Positions 1-9,600 of a stretch of 64,000 bases of DNA are shown one piece after another. The notes beneath the pieces were generated by a model. That model saw nothing but the letters and a program-made list of their open reading frames with translations. It had not been told where the DNA came from and did no database searches. The position numbers were made by a program, and so were the translations under genes. Each line of letters opens with the position of its first letter. Positions within the stretch are counted from its first letter, which is position 1. The DNA is from Lunatimonas sp. Its GTDB lineage: Bacteria > Bacteroidota > Bacteroidia > Cytophagales > Cyclobacteriaceae. The stretch covers positions 110,030 to 174,029 of the forward strand of contig NZ_JAFIEU010000043.1 in the NCBI RefSeq assembly GCF_020832325.1, written 5' to 3'.

Positions 1-2933
1 ACTAGGCCCAAAAACACGCCAATTGTACTGAATACAACTGAACCCATGATAATAAACGGACTGGCAATGGAATTAAATTGTGCCACGATGATCAGGAAAA
101 TAACAGAAATCGCTATTAGTAACGCCCTGGTAAGAAACTCCGCAGACTTGGCCTGCTCCTCTTGTTCTCCGGTAAATCGAACCGTTATGCCATCTGGAAC
201 CTCCACGTTATTGAACAAGGCCTGAATGCGCTGATTGATCTCCGTTGCATTGTAGCCATCGGTCACGTTCGAAGACAGGGTGATCACCCGGTTTAGGTCC
301 TTTCGCTTGACGGATCCAAACGTGGAGCTATATTCCAAATCCGCAACGGCTGAAATCGGAATCTCCTTCAGGTTACCAAATTTATCCCGAAAGTTAATCT
401 TCTTGTTTATCAGTGCTGCTACGTCATAGCGATGCTCGTCTGCAAGCCGCAACTGGATGGGATAGTCGTCCTCTCCTTCTTTGTATTTGGAGACCTCCAG
501 ACCGAACAAGGCTGTACGCAGCTCTGTGGCAATCGTATTTGTAGACAATCCGAATCGTCGTGCATTCTCTCGGTTGATATTTACAATCAACTCCGGATTG
601 CCCGATTCCAGATCAGACTTCAACTCTTCAATACCTTCAATATTTGCTTCGTTGATAATGGTACGGGCATCGGTCACAAACTCAACCAGATTCTCAAATA
701 CCTCTCCGCTAATTTCAATGTTAATTGGCTTGCCTACCGGAGGTCCCGCAGCCTGCTTGCCAACGGTAATTTGAACGCCCGGAAACCCCTCTGCTAGATC
801 CCTGATTTCATCCATGATCCGGTTCGTATTGATTCCCTCCCGGAATTGATACTCTACGAAAGCCAGGGTTACCTTTGCTTTGTGAGGCGTAGCTGCACCA
901 CTTGGTCCTTCCATCGCATCACCGGTACCCTCCCCTATCTGGGTGATCACCGACTCGATGATGTGCCCGTAAGGAGCAAGGACCTGCGAAAGCTGATGCT
1001 CAAAATCCTTGACCAATGAATTGGTGGATTCGATATCCGTCCCGATGGGTTTCTCCAAATAAATGTTCACCAGTGCCGGTTGGTTATCCGGAAAGAAAAG
1101 GACCTGAGGAGCTCTTACACCCAATAAAAAGATGGAAAACACCAACAGCAGAACGGTGCCTCCAAAAAAGAGGAAGGGGTTTTTGCCTTTCAGTGCCACG
1201 ACCAACGTCTTCTCATAGAAATTCTCCAATGCAGCGAGAAATACGTTTTGAAACCAAACGATTGCCCTTCGCATGAGAAATACGTTTACCAAGGTCAGCA
1301 AAGCAATCAACACGAGAGAATTGGCCAGAATCATGTAGCCAGGGAAATACAGCAGTACCCCCAATAGTGCCGAAATAGCAGCAAAAGTAACCTGCTTTTT
1401 CTTTGGCTTATCCTTGGTCAGATCCTGCACCTTCATGTACATAGCCGTGAGAACCGGATTGATCACCAGTGCCACAAACAGGGACGAGGATAGCACCACA
1501 ATCAAGGTAATGGGTAAATACTTCATGAACTCGCCCACAATATCATCCCAAAATGCCAATGGCAGAAAGGCCGCCAAAGTAGTCGCTGTAGAGGTAATAA
1601 TCGGCCACGCCACTTCTCCCACTCCTTCCTTCGCTGCCTGAATCGATGACTTGCCTTCCTGCATCAAGCGGTAAATATTCTCCACCACTACGATGCCATT
1701 GTCTACCAGCATTCCCAACGCCAAAATAAGCGAAAACAACACCATCAAATTCAGTGTGATTCCAAATGCATTCAACACCAAAAAGGAAATGAACATAGAT
1801 AGCGGAATGGCGATGCCCACAAACAGTGCATTCCGAAATCCCAAGAAAAACATGAGAACCAACACCACAAAGATAACTCCCAAGATGATGCTGTTTTCCA
1901 GATCTTTCACCTGGGCGCGGGTCGTTTTGGATTGATCGTTGGTGATAGATATCTCCAAATCATCTGGAAAACGCTGAGCTTTTGCCTTGTCTATGATCTT
2001 CTTGATTTCATCTGAAGCATCCAACAGGTTTTCGCCACTTCGCTTGACCACATTCACCGTCACTACCGGCAGTTGCTTGCTGCGTGCATAGCTTTCCCGT
2101 TCCTTGAAGGTATCCCGTACAACGGCAACGTCACGAACGTAGACTATCTTACTCTCCTCGGTTTTGACGATCACATCCTCTATCTCTCGGGCTGCAGCAA
2201 ATTCTCCCGTAATTCGTAGTGACCTCCGAAAGTCCCCTGAAAGCAAATTTCCTCCGGAGATGGTGATGTTCTCAGCCCTTACGGCATCTGATATATCCGA
2301 GAAGGTAACGCCCATCGCCTCCATCTTAAAGATATCGGCATCGATGCGGATTTCTCGTTCCACGGTTCCACGCAGTTCAGCCTTGGATACTTGCGGCAAT
2401 TTCTCAATTTCATCCTCTAGAAATTCTCCAAATTTCTTCAGCTCAACTTCCGAGTAATCACCGGATATATTGATGTTCATGATCGGGAAATCCGACGTAT
2501 TTATTTCTAACACATCCGGATCGCGATCCAAGTCGGTCGGCAGCTCACTTTTCGACTTATCTACTGCGTCCTTGACATCCTGTAACGCCTTGGAGATATC
2601 CACATTAGGATTAAACTCAACCACAATCGACGAAAAATCCTGCACGGAGGTGGAGCGAATGTCCTTGATATTGTTGATTGACTTCAGCTCTTTTTCAATC
2701 GGTCTGGTAATCAAATTCTCCATATCCACGGGTGAATTCCCCGGATAAGCTGTACCTACATACACAGTCGGTATCACCACCTCCGGAAAGCTTTCCTTTG
2801 GCATGGTAGTATAAGCCATTATGCCCAAAAATGCGATGATAAACGTCAAGATCACCACCGATGTTCGGTTACTGACAGCCAAGGTAGACAGGCCAAACTC
2901 CCTTGTCACCTCTTTCTTATTTCTCTGCTCCAT
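1..2933 (-). CDS. RND efflux transporter, inner-membrane pump subunit (partial at left edge)
   Basis: This is the proton-driven pump of a tripartite efflux system, of the AcrB/MdtB/CusA superfamily. About 977 codons are visible and the C-terminus lies outside the window. The start is ATG at 2933, giving MEQRNKKEV, followed by a first membrane helix (VVILTFIIAFLGIMA) and a long periplasmic domain starting at MPKESFPEVVIPTV. Helix 4 carries LGMLVDNGIVVVENIYR, the conserved RND motif; the position matching AcrB D407 is Asp and that matching D408 is Asn, which is seen in other pumps of this class. A second periplasmic domain begins near VRAPQVLFFPDNQPALV. The adaptor gene ends nine bases upstream, so the two are co-transcribed. 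The substrate cannot be read from the sequence. Confidence 0.93.
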   Translation of the reverse strand, partial: MEQRNKKEVTREFGLSTLAVSNRTSVVILTFIIAFLGIMAYTTMPKESFPEVVIPTVYVGTAYPGNSPVDMENLITRPIEKELKSINNIKDIRSTSVQDFSSIVVEFNPNVDISKALQDVKDAVDKSKSELPTDLDRDPDVLEINTSDFPIMNINISGDYSEVELKKFGEFLEDEIEKLPQVSKAELRGTVEREIRIDADIFKMEAMGVTFSDISDAVRAENITISGGNLLSGDFRRSLRITGEFAAAREIEDVIVKTEESKIVYVRDVAVVRDTFKERESYARSKQLPVVTVNVVKRSGENLLDASDEIKKIIDKAKAQRFPDDLEISITNDQSKTTRAQVKDLENSIILGVIFVVLVLMFFLGFRNALFVGIAIPLSMFISFLVLNAFGITLNLMVLFSLILALGMLVDNGIVVVENIYRLMQEGKSSIQAAKEGVGEVAWPIITSTATTLAAFLPLAFWDDIVGEFMKYLPITLIVVLSSSLFVALVINPVLTAMYMKVQDLTKDKPKKKQVTFAAISALLGVLLYFPGYMILANSLVLIALLTLVNVFLMRRAIVWFQNVFLAALENFYEKTLVVALKGKNPFLFFGGTVLLLVFSIFLLGVRAPQVLFFPDNQPALVNIYLEKPIGTDIESTNSLVKDFEHQLSQVLAPYGHIIESVITQIGEGTGDAMEGPSGAATPHKAKVTLAFVEYQFREGINTNRIMDEIRDLAEGFPGVQITVGKQAAGPPVGKPINIEISGEVFENLVEFVTDARTIINEANIEGIEELKSDLESGNPELIVNINRENARRFGLSTNTIATELRTALFGLEVSKYKEGEDDYPIQLRLADEHRYDVAALINKKINFRDKFGNLKEIPISAVADLEYSSTFGSVKRKDLNRVITLSSNVTDGYNATEINQRIQALFNNVEVPDGITVRFTGEQEEQAKSAEFLTRALLIAISVIFLIIVAQFNSIASPFIIMGSVVFSTIGVFLGL

Positions 2934-2942
2934 AATGTAATC

Positions 2943-4076
2943 TTAAGTGGTAGCAATTTTTACGGGCGTGTTGTTTCCAACTTCTCGGAATCCCTTGTCT
3001 ACAAGCTGCTCATTCCCCTCCAATCCTTCGAGCACCTCTGTCTGATCACCTTGGGTCATTCCTCGTTTCAAGTAGCGTTTCACAGCATTGCCCTGCTCCA
3101 CTACAAAAACGTAATCACCATTGTTATCCTGCAAGATCAGGTAGCTGGGTACCACTACTGCATCGTCTCGGTGATAATCATTGATCCGGAGTACAGAGAT
3201 CATGTTTGGCTTCACCAACGGCATGGATGGAAGAAATACCTCTACTTTAAAGGTTCGGTTATTGGGATTGATGACCGCACCCACCGCACTTACCTTGGTT
3301 TCCAATCGCCGATCAATGGACGGGAAAATAACCTCGACAGAATCTCCTCGCTGCAAAACCCCGACGTATTTTTCAGAAACATCTCCCTCGATAAATAAAT
3401 CACTCTCGCCTACAAAGTTTAGCATAGGAGACCCTGGCTGCACCAGCTCACCTAATCTAACCATGACACTTTCCACGGTTCCGTCAAAGGGAGCCCGAAC
3501 CACCGTCCGATCTTTTTGAGTTTGTAGGGAAGCCAGAGACTTCTCTAGGTTTTCCTTTCGGTTTTTAACCTCCAGGAACTGAATCTCCGTTCCAATTTGC
3601 TGATCCCAAAGCCTCTTCTGGCGTTCGTACAGTACTTCTGCCAACTCCAACTGGCTACGAAGTTCATCGATGTTTCGGTCCACAGATTCCGCATCAATTC
3701 GGGCCAATACCTGCCCTCTCTTCACTTGCATTCCTTCAACGGCAGATACCTCCTGAATGCGACCAGCGACTTCTGCACTGATATTCACATTTTTCTTGGA
3801 AAGAACCGAACCGGTAACTTCGACAAAGTGAGAGAAGTATCCCCTCCGTGGAGTCACGGTAGTTATCAGCACCTCCTTACGCTGGGACCTGCCATACGTA
3901 GGGTCCAAAGCAGCAATTTCAGCTACCAATGCATCCATCTTGACCTTTAACTCCGCTGCCTCTTTTTGGTAGCGCTCCAGTTCCGATTTTTTCTCTGACA
4001 GCTCGTCGCCCTTCTTTTCACAGGCAATGGAAATGGTCAGAAGACCGACTAGTAAAAATAAATGATAGGTTTTCAT
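2943..4076 (-). CDS. RND efflux periplasmic adaptor (membrane fusion lipoprotein)
   Basis: The 377-residue protein is the adaptor linking the inner-membrane pump to a TolC-type channel. An N-terminal signal ends in ISIAC (Cys19), so it is probably a lipoprotein anchored in a membrane. Residues about 22-60 are coiled-coil-like. A biotinyl-lipoyl-type half-motif, AEVAGRIQEV...GMQVKRGQVLARID, lies near residues 100-130. A helical hairpin follows, then the second lipoyl half (VRAPFDGTVESVMVRLGELV) and beta-barrel and membrane-proximal domains. This order is typical of the HlyD_D23/AcrA class. It sits between the TolC-like gene and the pump gene on the same strand. The 132-base gap to the TolC gene carries a small inverted repeat. 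Confidence 0.94.
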   Translation of the reverse strand: MKTYHLFLLVGLLTISIACEKKGDELSEKKSELERYQKEAAELKVKMDALVAEIAALDPTYGRSQRKEVLITTVTPRRGYFSHFVEVTGSVLSKKNVNISAEVAGRIQEVSAVEGMQVKRGQVLARIDAESVDRNIDELRSQLELAEVLYERQKRLWDQQIGTEIQFLEVKNRKENLEKSLASLQTQKDRTVVRAPFDGTVESVMVRLGELVQPGSPMLNFVGESDLFIEGDVSEKYVGVLQRGDSVEVIFPSIDRRLETKVSAVGAVINPNNRTFKVEVFLPSMPLVKPNMISVLRINDYHRDDAVVVPSYLILQDNNGDYVFVVEQGNAVKRYLKRGMTQGDQTEVLEGLEGNEQLVDKGFREVGNNTPVKIATT

Positions 4077-4107
4077 CTTTTAATAATTGTCTTTGTTTGG
4101 TGGTATG

Positions 4108-4123
4108 CCTGCCTATCGGCAGG
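4108..4123. repeat. Short inverted repeat CCTGCC-TATC-GGCAGG
   Basis: A perfect 6+6 inverted repeat with a four-base loop lies in the gap between the outer-membrane channel gene and the adaptor gene of the efflux operon. A related, longer CCTGCC/GGCAGG-rich element lies at 52913-52959, so this looks like a member of a dispersed intergenic repeat family. It could also be a processing site within the operon transcript. Confidence 0.5.
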
Positions 4124-4208
4124 TTATGGACTTTGCAGTGAAAGGTACGCCTTCAGCGATGGAAGACTGAATCCTGCTCTATCCTATGGTTTGGTTTGTG
4201 ATTTGCGG

Positions 4209-5606
4209 TTACTTTAAAATACCCAATGATTTTTCAACCTCTACCTGAGCGATCAGCGCATCGTACAAAGCCGAATAATAATTGGTTTCGGCCTCCTTCA
4301 GTGCTGCGTCGGCTTCGACCAACTCAAAGTTAGACCCTACTCCCTCCTGATATTTGATCTTGGTCATGTTAAATACTTCGCTGGCAAGCTCTCTGTTTTC
4401 ACGCTGTACCTCTAGAGCCTTGATGGCGTTCTTTAAATTTTGCTTGGATTGAAGCGCCTCTATTTTGATGCTTTGCTCTGTATTGAACTTCAGGTTTTCC
4501 AACTGTCTGATCTGAACCCTATTCTGTTGGATTGCATAACTTTTACGAAGTCCGTCAAACACCGGAATGCTTACCCTAAGCCCGGCAAAGGAGGAAGAAA
4601 ACCAGCGATCCGCTTGGTACACATTTCGAAAATTCTGCGCACCTGTAACCCGCTGAAAGGTCCCAAAAGCCGTCACGTTGGGAATGTACTGTACTTGGTT
4701 GTTTTTCAGGTCCAACGTGGCCAGCTCGATGTTTTTCTCCAGTTGGTTGATTTCTACCCGATTGGATATCTCACCCTCCAACAGCGAAAAGACCGCCCCA
4801 TCTTCCAAAGCCAGGTTATCCAGCGACTCTTCCAAAAACACTTCGTATTCGAAGGGAACCCCAAGCTGCAATTTCAACAGTTGCTTACTGACCTCAATAG
4901 CGGAAATCAACCTGTCAAACTCCGTAGACACATTGTTGTACTGTACCTTAATCCGGGATATGTCCAATTTCTCAGCAAATCCGGCCTCGTACATCGCAGT
5001 GGTCTCGTCCATCAGCTGCTTTAGCCGCTTCATATTACTTTCTATCAAACCCTTCCGCTCTTCGTTTACCAACACGGTATAGTAGGCCTTTTTGACGTTT
5101 TCAACCACATCTATCTCTGCCTTTTCCTTGTCAAAATCCGTCAACTGCTTGAGGGTTCTCGCGGCCTTCAATCCGACAAAGTAGGACCCGTTGAAAATCA
5201 TCTGCTCCACCGTGGAAGTCAAACTCGACTGGTAATTCACCGCAAACGGAATAACCGTTACATCCGACGGCTGCTCGCTAGGTGGCGGCCCATTTGGATC
5301 ACCTTCTCCGCCGCCCCCCAGGAAATCACCCGCCTCTGCCGGCAAAATGATCAATGGTGGCTGAAGGTTCTTGGTAAATTCCAACGTACTGTTTATTTGT
5401 GGTAATCCTTGAGCCCGCTGCTCGCCAATAATTCCTTTCGAAATCAGCACTTCCAATTGGGCATTCTTGGCCTCCACGTTGTTTTCCAATGCGTAGCGGA
5501 TACTCTCTTCCAGCGTAAGACGAATCGTCTCCTGCGCAAAAAGACTGCCCGGTATATACCAAAGCAGCATGCCTAGAAATAAAATTAAGGGTCGTTTGTG
5601 TATCAT
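4209..5606 (-). CDS. TolC-family outer membrane efflux channel
   Basis: The 465-residue protein forms the outer-membrane channel of the RND pump encoded downstream. The signal peptide ends at SLFA, with QETIRLTLEESIRYAL as the mature start; this LTLEESI...AL pattern is typical of the OEP family. Long amphipathic helices with two internal repeats follow, including VENVKKAYYTVLVNEERKGL in the first and ALKEAETNYYSALYDALIAQ near the end. A proline- and glycine-rich insert near residues 95-110 is probably a surface or periplasmic loop. The start is ATG at 5606, five bases after the stop of the TetR gene, so regulator and channel share a transcript. Family assignment is firm; substrate is unknown. 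Confidence 0.93.
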   Translation of the reverse strand: MIHKRPLILFLGMLLWYIPGSLFAQETIRLTLEESIRYALENNVEAKNAQLEVLISKGIIGEQRAQGLPQINSTLEFTKNLQPPLIILPAEAGDFLGGGGEGDPNGPPPSEQPSDVTVIPFAVNYQSSLTSTVEQMIFNGSYFVGLKAARTLKQLTDFDKEKAEIDVVENVKKAYYTVLVNEERKGLIESNMKRLKQLMDETTAMYEAGFAEKLDISRIKVQYNNVSTEFDRLISAIEVSKQLLKLQLGVPFEYEVFLEESLDNLALEDGAVFSLLEGEISNRVEINQLEKNIELATLDLKNNQVQYIPNVTAFGTFQRVTGAQNFRNVYQADRWFSSSFAGLRVSIPVFDGLRKSYAIQQNRVQIRQLENLKFNTEQSIKIEALQSKQNLKNAIKALEVQRENRELASEVFNMTKIKYQEGVGSNFELVEADAALKEAETNYYSALYDALIAQVEVEKSLGILK

Positions 5607-5611
5607 GTTTG

Positions 5612-6220
5612 TTAAAGCTGATGGTTCATCTGTTCTTGATAGGCTACTCTTCCTTTTTCGGTAAATATCCCATATAGGAAATGTTCAAACATCTGTAGTT
5701 GGATTTCGCCCAAGTTTACTTTCACAGGATTAAATCTGGACGGGTCCAGCAATAAAGATATCTGTTCCAGGCGCATCAGTGCCAATAACCGGGAGTTGAT
5801 TTCGGGCCTGAAATACCCCAGCGCTTTCCCTCTTTCCATCAAATCCTCTAAATTCCGGATGGCATATTCTTCCTTGAACTGCTCAAAAAGGGCCCAACTC
5901 TCTGGGTAATACCTTTTGATCTCATTCAACACCATCGGGTGCATATCCGTAAACCGCTCTCGTAGAAACCTCGAAAACTCAATAAGGTGCTCGATAACAC
6001 CATCTGCATCCACCTCCATATCTTTGAGTTTGCAGGCATTTTTTTCCAGTTCCCGAAAAAAAGTCTCATAAACCAGTTCTTTCTTATCTTTGAATTCCTG
6101 GTATATGGTCTTCTTTGAAATTCCGGCCTCTCTGGCTATCCGATCCATCGTAACCGATTTGATCCCGGCGGCTGAAAACTCCCGAATCGCCACTGCGATT
6201 ATCTTATCTCTTGTTTCCAA
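5612..6220 (-). CDS. TetR/AcrR-family regulator of the RND efflux operon
   Basis: A DNA-binding repressor-type protein with an N-terminal helix-turn-helix (VTMDRIAREAGISKKTIYQEF) followed by a helical ligand-binding domain. I place the start at a TTG at 6220, giving a 202-residue protein beginning (M)ETRDKIIAVA, the usual distance before the TetR helix-turn-helix. The reading frame stays open to another TTG at 6277, but that one lies inside a palindrome (6265-6286) that looks like an operator. It is the first gene of a four-gene leftward operon (regulator, channel, adaptor, pump), so it probably controls its own operon in response to a pump substrate. The start codon is the uncertain part. 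Confidence 0.88.
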   Translation of the reverse strand: METRDKIIAVAIREFSAAGIKSVTMDRIAREAGISKKTIYQEFKDKKELVYETFFRELEKNACKLKDMEVDADGVIEHLIEFSRFLRERFTDMHPMVLNEIKRYYPESWALFEQFKEEYAIRNLEDLMERGKALGYFRPEINSRLLALMRLEQISLLLDPSRFNPVKVNLGEIQLQMFEHFLYGIFTEKGRVAYQEQMNHQL

Positions 6221-6264
6221 TTCGTTTCGTCTCGTAAATATCAGACCAAAAACTCTGGAAACCC

Positions 6265-6286
6265 ACGGAAGGTTCAAAGTTTCCGT
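6265..6286. promoter_or_regulatory. Candidate TetR operator, imperfect 22-bp palindrome
   Basis: Arms ACGGAA and TTCCGT pair perfectly at the outside, with two further complementary pairs nearer the centre (TT/AA). On the minus strand the element overlaps an AnnTTTG sequence that could be the -7 box of the efflux operon. This position suits a self-regulating TetR repressor. No binding evidence exists; the call rests on symmetry and place. Confidence 0.4.
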
Positions 6287-6501
6287 AGTTTTTTACAGAA
6301 TATTTGCTTTTTGAACTATCGAATCAGGCCCATTTTACCACTATTTATTCTAAAATTGAACAAATATCCACATTTTATATCTACAAAAGTTCAGCCTCAC
6401 CATTTATCTGATCTATTTTTCTGAGTCTGAAAAAAATATCCTGTAAGTTGTTTTGCTGACGGTCCCTGCACCTAAATCAGCTACGGAAACCTTTTTTTAG
6501 T

Positions 6502-6517
6502 TGTTCGAAATCGAACA
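6502..6517. promoter_or_regulatory. Perfect 16-bp palindrome TGTTCGA-AA-TCGAACA
   Basis: Seven-base arms are perfectly complementary around an AA centre, in the region between the leftward efflux operon and purL. It looks like a binding site for a dimeric regulator. Its owner is unclear: it is about 280 bases from the TetR start and about 100 bases upstream of the purL promoter. Confidence 0.4.
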
Positions 6518-6618
6518 TAAATGAATCACACTGACACAAAAATGAACAGAGATCGCAAACGCTTTGTGGCTCTTTCAAATAGTTAGAAATTCACATACCG
6601 TATTTTCCACCCTTTTCT

Positions 6619-6626
6619 TACCTTTG
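6619..6626 (+). promoter_or_regulatory. purL promoter -7 box TACCTTTG
   Basis: An exact match to the Bacteroidota -7 consensus TAnnTTTG. Transcription would start near 6633, leaving a leader of about 29 bases before the ATG at 6662. A GTG at 6626 in the same frame lies inside this box, so it cannot be the start codon. No clear -33 element is visible. Confidence 0.55.
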
Positions 6627-6661
6627 TGGCTCAAAAATCTCGCTATTCAATCCATTCAGCT

Positions 6662-9600
6662 ATGATTATCTTTTTCCAATCCACAGAAAAAACCTTTTAC
6701 GCGCTACATACAGCCCAAGATTTCACGCCCGAGGAAACAGAGCGGTTGACCTGGCTGTTTGGCAATGCCAAGCGACTTGCACAAAAAGCGATTGAGGGGA
6801 TTTTTGTTGGTCCACGAAAGGAAATGATCACTCCATGGTCCACCAACGCCGTGGAAATTACCGCCAATATGGGATTGAGAGGCATTAGCCGCATCGAACA
6901 ATTTGAGCGGGTGGATACCGAACAATCCTTTGACCCGATGCTACAGGCTCGCTACAAAGGATTGGACCAGGATATTTTTTCCATTGCCATCCAGCCGGAA
7001 CCAGTCATCCACATAGAGAATATTGCAACGTACAATGAGGCGGAGGGATTGGCTCTCAGCGCAGAAGAAATAGCCTATCTTGAGGAAGTAAGCAAGCAGC
7101 TTGGTCGACCGCTGACAGATAGCGAGGTATTTGGCTTTAGCCAGGTTAATTCCGAACATTGCCGTCATAAGATCTTCAATGGCACCTTCCGCATAAACGG
7201 AGAAGACAAAGCAGAGACCCTGTTTCAGCTGATCAAGAAGACCTCAAAGAAAAATCCAAACCGCATTGTATCCGCCTACAAAGACAACGTGGCCTTTGTA
7301 AAGGGACCCCAAGCCGTGCAATTTGCTCCCAAAACGCAGGATAAGGCCGACTTTTTTGAAACAACTCCCATTGACACCGTCATTTCACTCAAAGCCGAAA
7401 CGCACAATTTCCCCACTACCGTAGAGCCCTTTAACGGGGCAGCCACCGGGACAGGCGGGGAAATCAGGGATAGACTAGCGGGGGGCACCGCTTCTATTCC
7501 TTTGGCGGGCACGGCTGTATACATGACCGCCTACGCCCGCTCGGAGGAAAACCGCTCTTGGGAAAAAAACCTTCAACCCAGAAAATGGCTCTACCAGAGT
7601 CCTGAAGAAATCCTGATCAAAGCTTCCAATGGTGCCAGCGACTTTGGCAACAAGTTCGGACAACCGCTCATCTGCGGAAGTGTGCTCACCTTTGAACACG
7701 CCGAAAACAACCAACACTACGGCTTTGATAAGGTGATCATGCTGGCCGGGGGGGTGGGATTCACCCGGGCACCCTATAGTCTCAAGCACACGCCCGCTAA
7801 GGGAGATCAGATCGTGGTAATGGGAGGAGACAACTACCGGATCGGAATGGGCGGTAGTGCCGTATCCTCGGTAAATACCGGTCAATTCAGTAACGCCATC
7901 GAACTCAATGCCGTGCAACGTTCAAATCCCGAAATGCAAAAAAGGGTAGCGAATGTCATCCGGGCCATGGCAGAAAGCGACAAAAATCCTGTAATATCCA
8001 TCCACGACCATGGTGCGGGTGGACACCTCAACTGCCTGTCTGAACTGGTAGAGGAAACCGGCGGAACAATATTCATAGACCAACTCCCTGTGGGAGATCC
8101 TACGCTGTCGGCTAAAGAGATCATTGGCAATGAATCCCAGGAACGCATGGGCCTGGTGATCAGGAAGGAAGATGCTGAAACATTGCAGCGGATCGCGGAC
8201 CGGGAGCGGGCTCCTTTTTACCAAGTAGGTGAAACCACCGGAGACATGCGTTTCACGTTCGAAAACAGAAAGACTGGAGAAAAACCGGTTGACTGGGAGC
8301 TTTCCCATATGTTTGGGTCATCCCCTAAGACCATTCTGGAAGACGAAACCCATAGCAGCAATTTTGCACCCCTGCAATACGACTCTACAAAATGGCTTGC
8401 ATATCTCCACGAAGTACTGCAATTGGAGGCAGTGGCCTGTAAAGATTGGTTGACCAATAAGGTGGACCGCTCGGTGACGGGCAGAGTGGCCAAACAGCAG
8501 ACCACCGGACCCATACAACTGCCGTTGAACAACGTTGCGGTAATGGCATTGGACTTCAGCAGCAACCGTGGCATTGCCACTTCTATTGGCCACGCTCCTG
8601 TAGCCGCATTGGCCGACCCCGCAAAGGGTTCCCGGCTCGCGATTGCCGAGGCCTTGACCAACCTGGTTTGGGCTCCTGTGGAAGATGGATTGCAGGGTGT
8701 TTCGCTGAGTGCAAACTGGATGTGGCCCGCCAAAAACACCGGAGAAAACGACCGCCTATACCGGGCGGTGGAGGCAGTTAGTGATTTTGCGATAGCCTTG
8801 GGCATCAATATTCCAACGGGTAAAGACTCACTGTCTATGACCCAGAAATACCCCAACGGCCAAACGGTTTTTTCACCAGGTACCGTTATTATTTCCACCG
8901 TGGGCGAATGTTCGGACATTCAACGCGTAGTAACGCCTGATTTGAAGGATCGGCCAAACACAGAAATTATCTGGATAGACTTTTCGGCAGAAGAACTGCA
9001 ACTGGGCGGCAGTAGCCTAGCCCAGGTATTGAACCAATTAGGTCAAACCGTGCCGGACGTGGCAGATGCTGCCTATTTCAAAAAAGCGTTTACTGAGATT
9101 CAGACACTTATCTTGGAAAATAACATCCTGGCAGGACACGACATTTCCTCGGGCGGTCTGATCACCGCCCTCTTAGAAATGTGCTTCCCCACGCTTGACT
9201 TGGGCATTGACGTGGATCTTTCTTCCTTCCCCGCCGACCTGGTAAAGGTACTGTTTTCCGAAAATCCGGGTGTGCTGATCCAAGTAGACGCAAACCTCGC
9301 GCTGACAGACAGGCTAACCCAATCCGGACTAACAGCCCGAACGATCGGAAAGGTAAACAAAGCGGGTGTCCTACGGCTCGAATCGGCAAAGGAAACCCTG
9401 TCCATTTCAGAACTTCGTAGTATATGGTTTACTTCCTCCTACCTATTGGACCGAAAGCAAAGCGGTCCCACCCTAGCCAAAGAGCGTTTTGAGAATTTTG
9501 CCCAGCAGGAACTGTATTATTCCATTGCACCGGCTTGGAGTGGTACATATGACAGCCTGGGGATTAGCCCAAACCGTCAAGGTGCGAGTGGCATCAAGGC

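Noticed and set aside
4440..5024. A 194-codon frame antisense to the TolC-like gene
   Set aside because: The TolC frame is complete with a signal peptide; the antisense frame is a shadow of its helical repeats.
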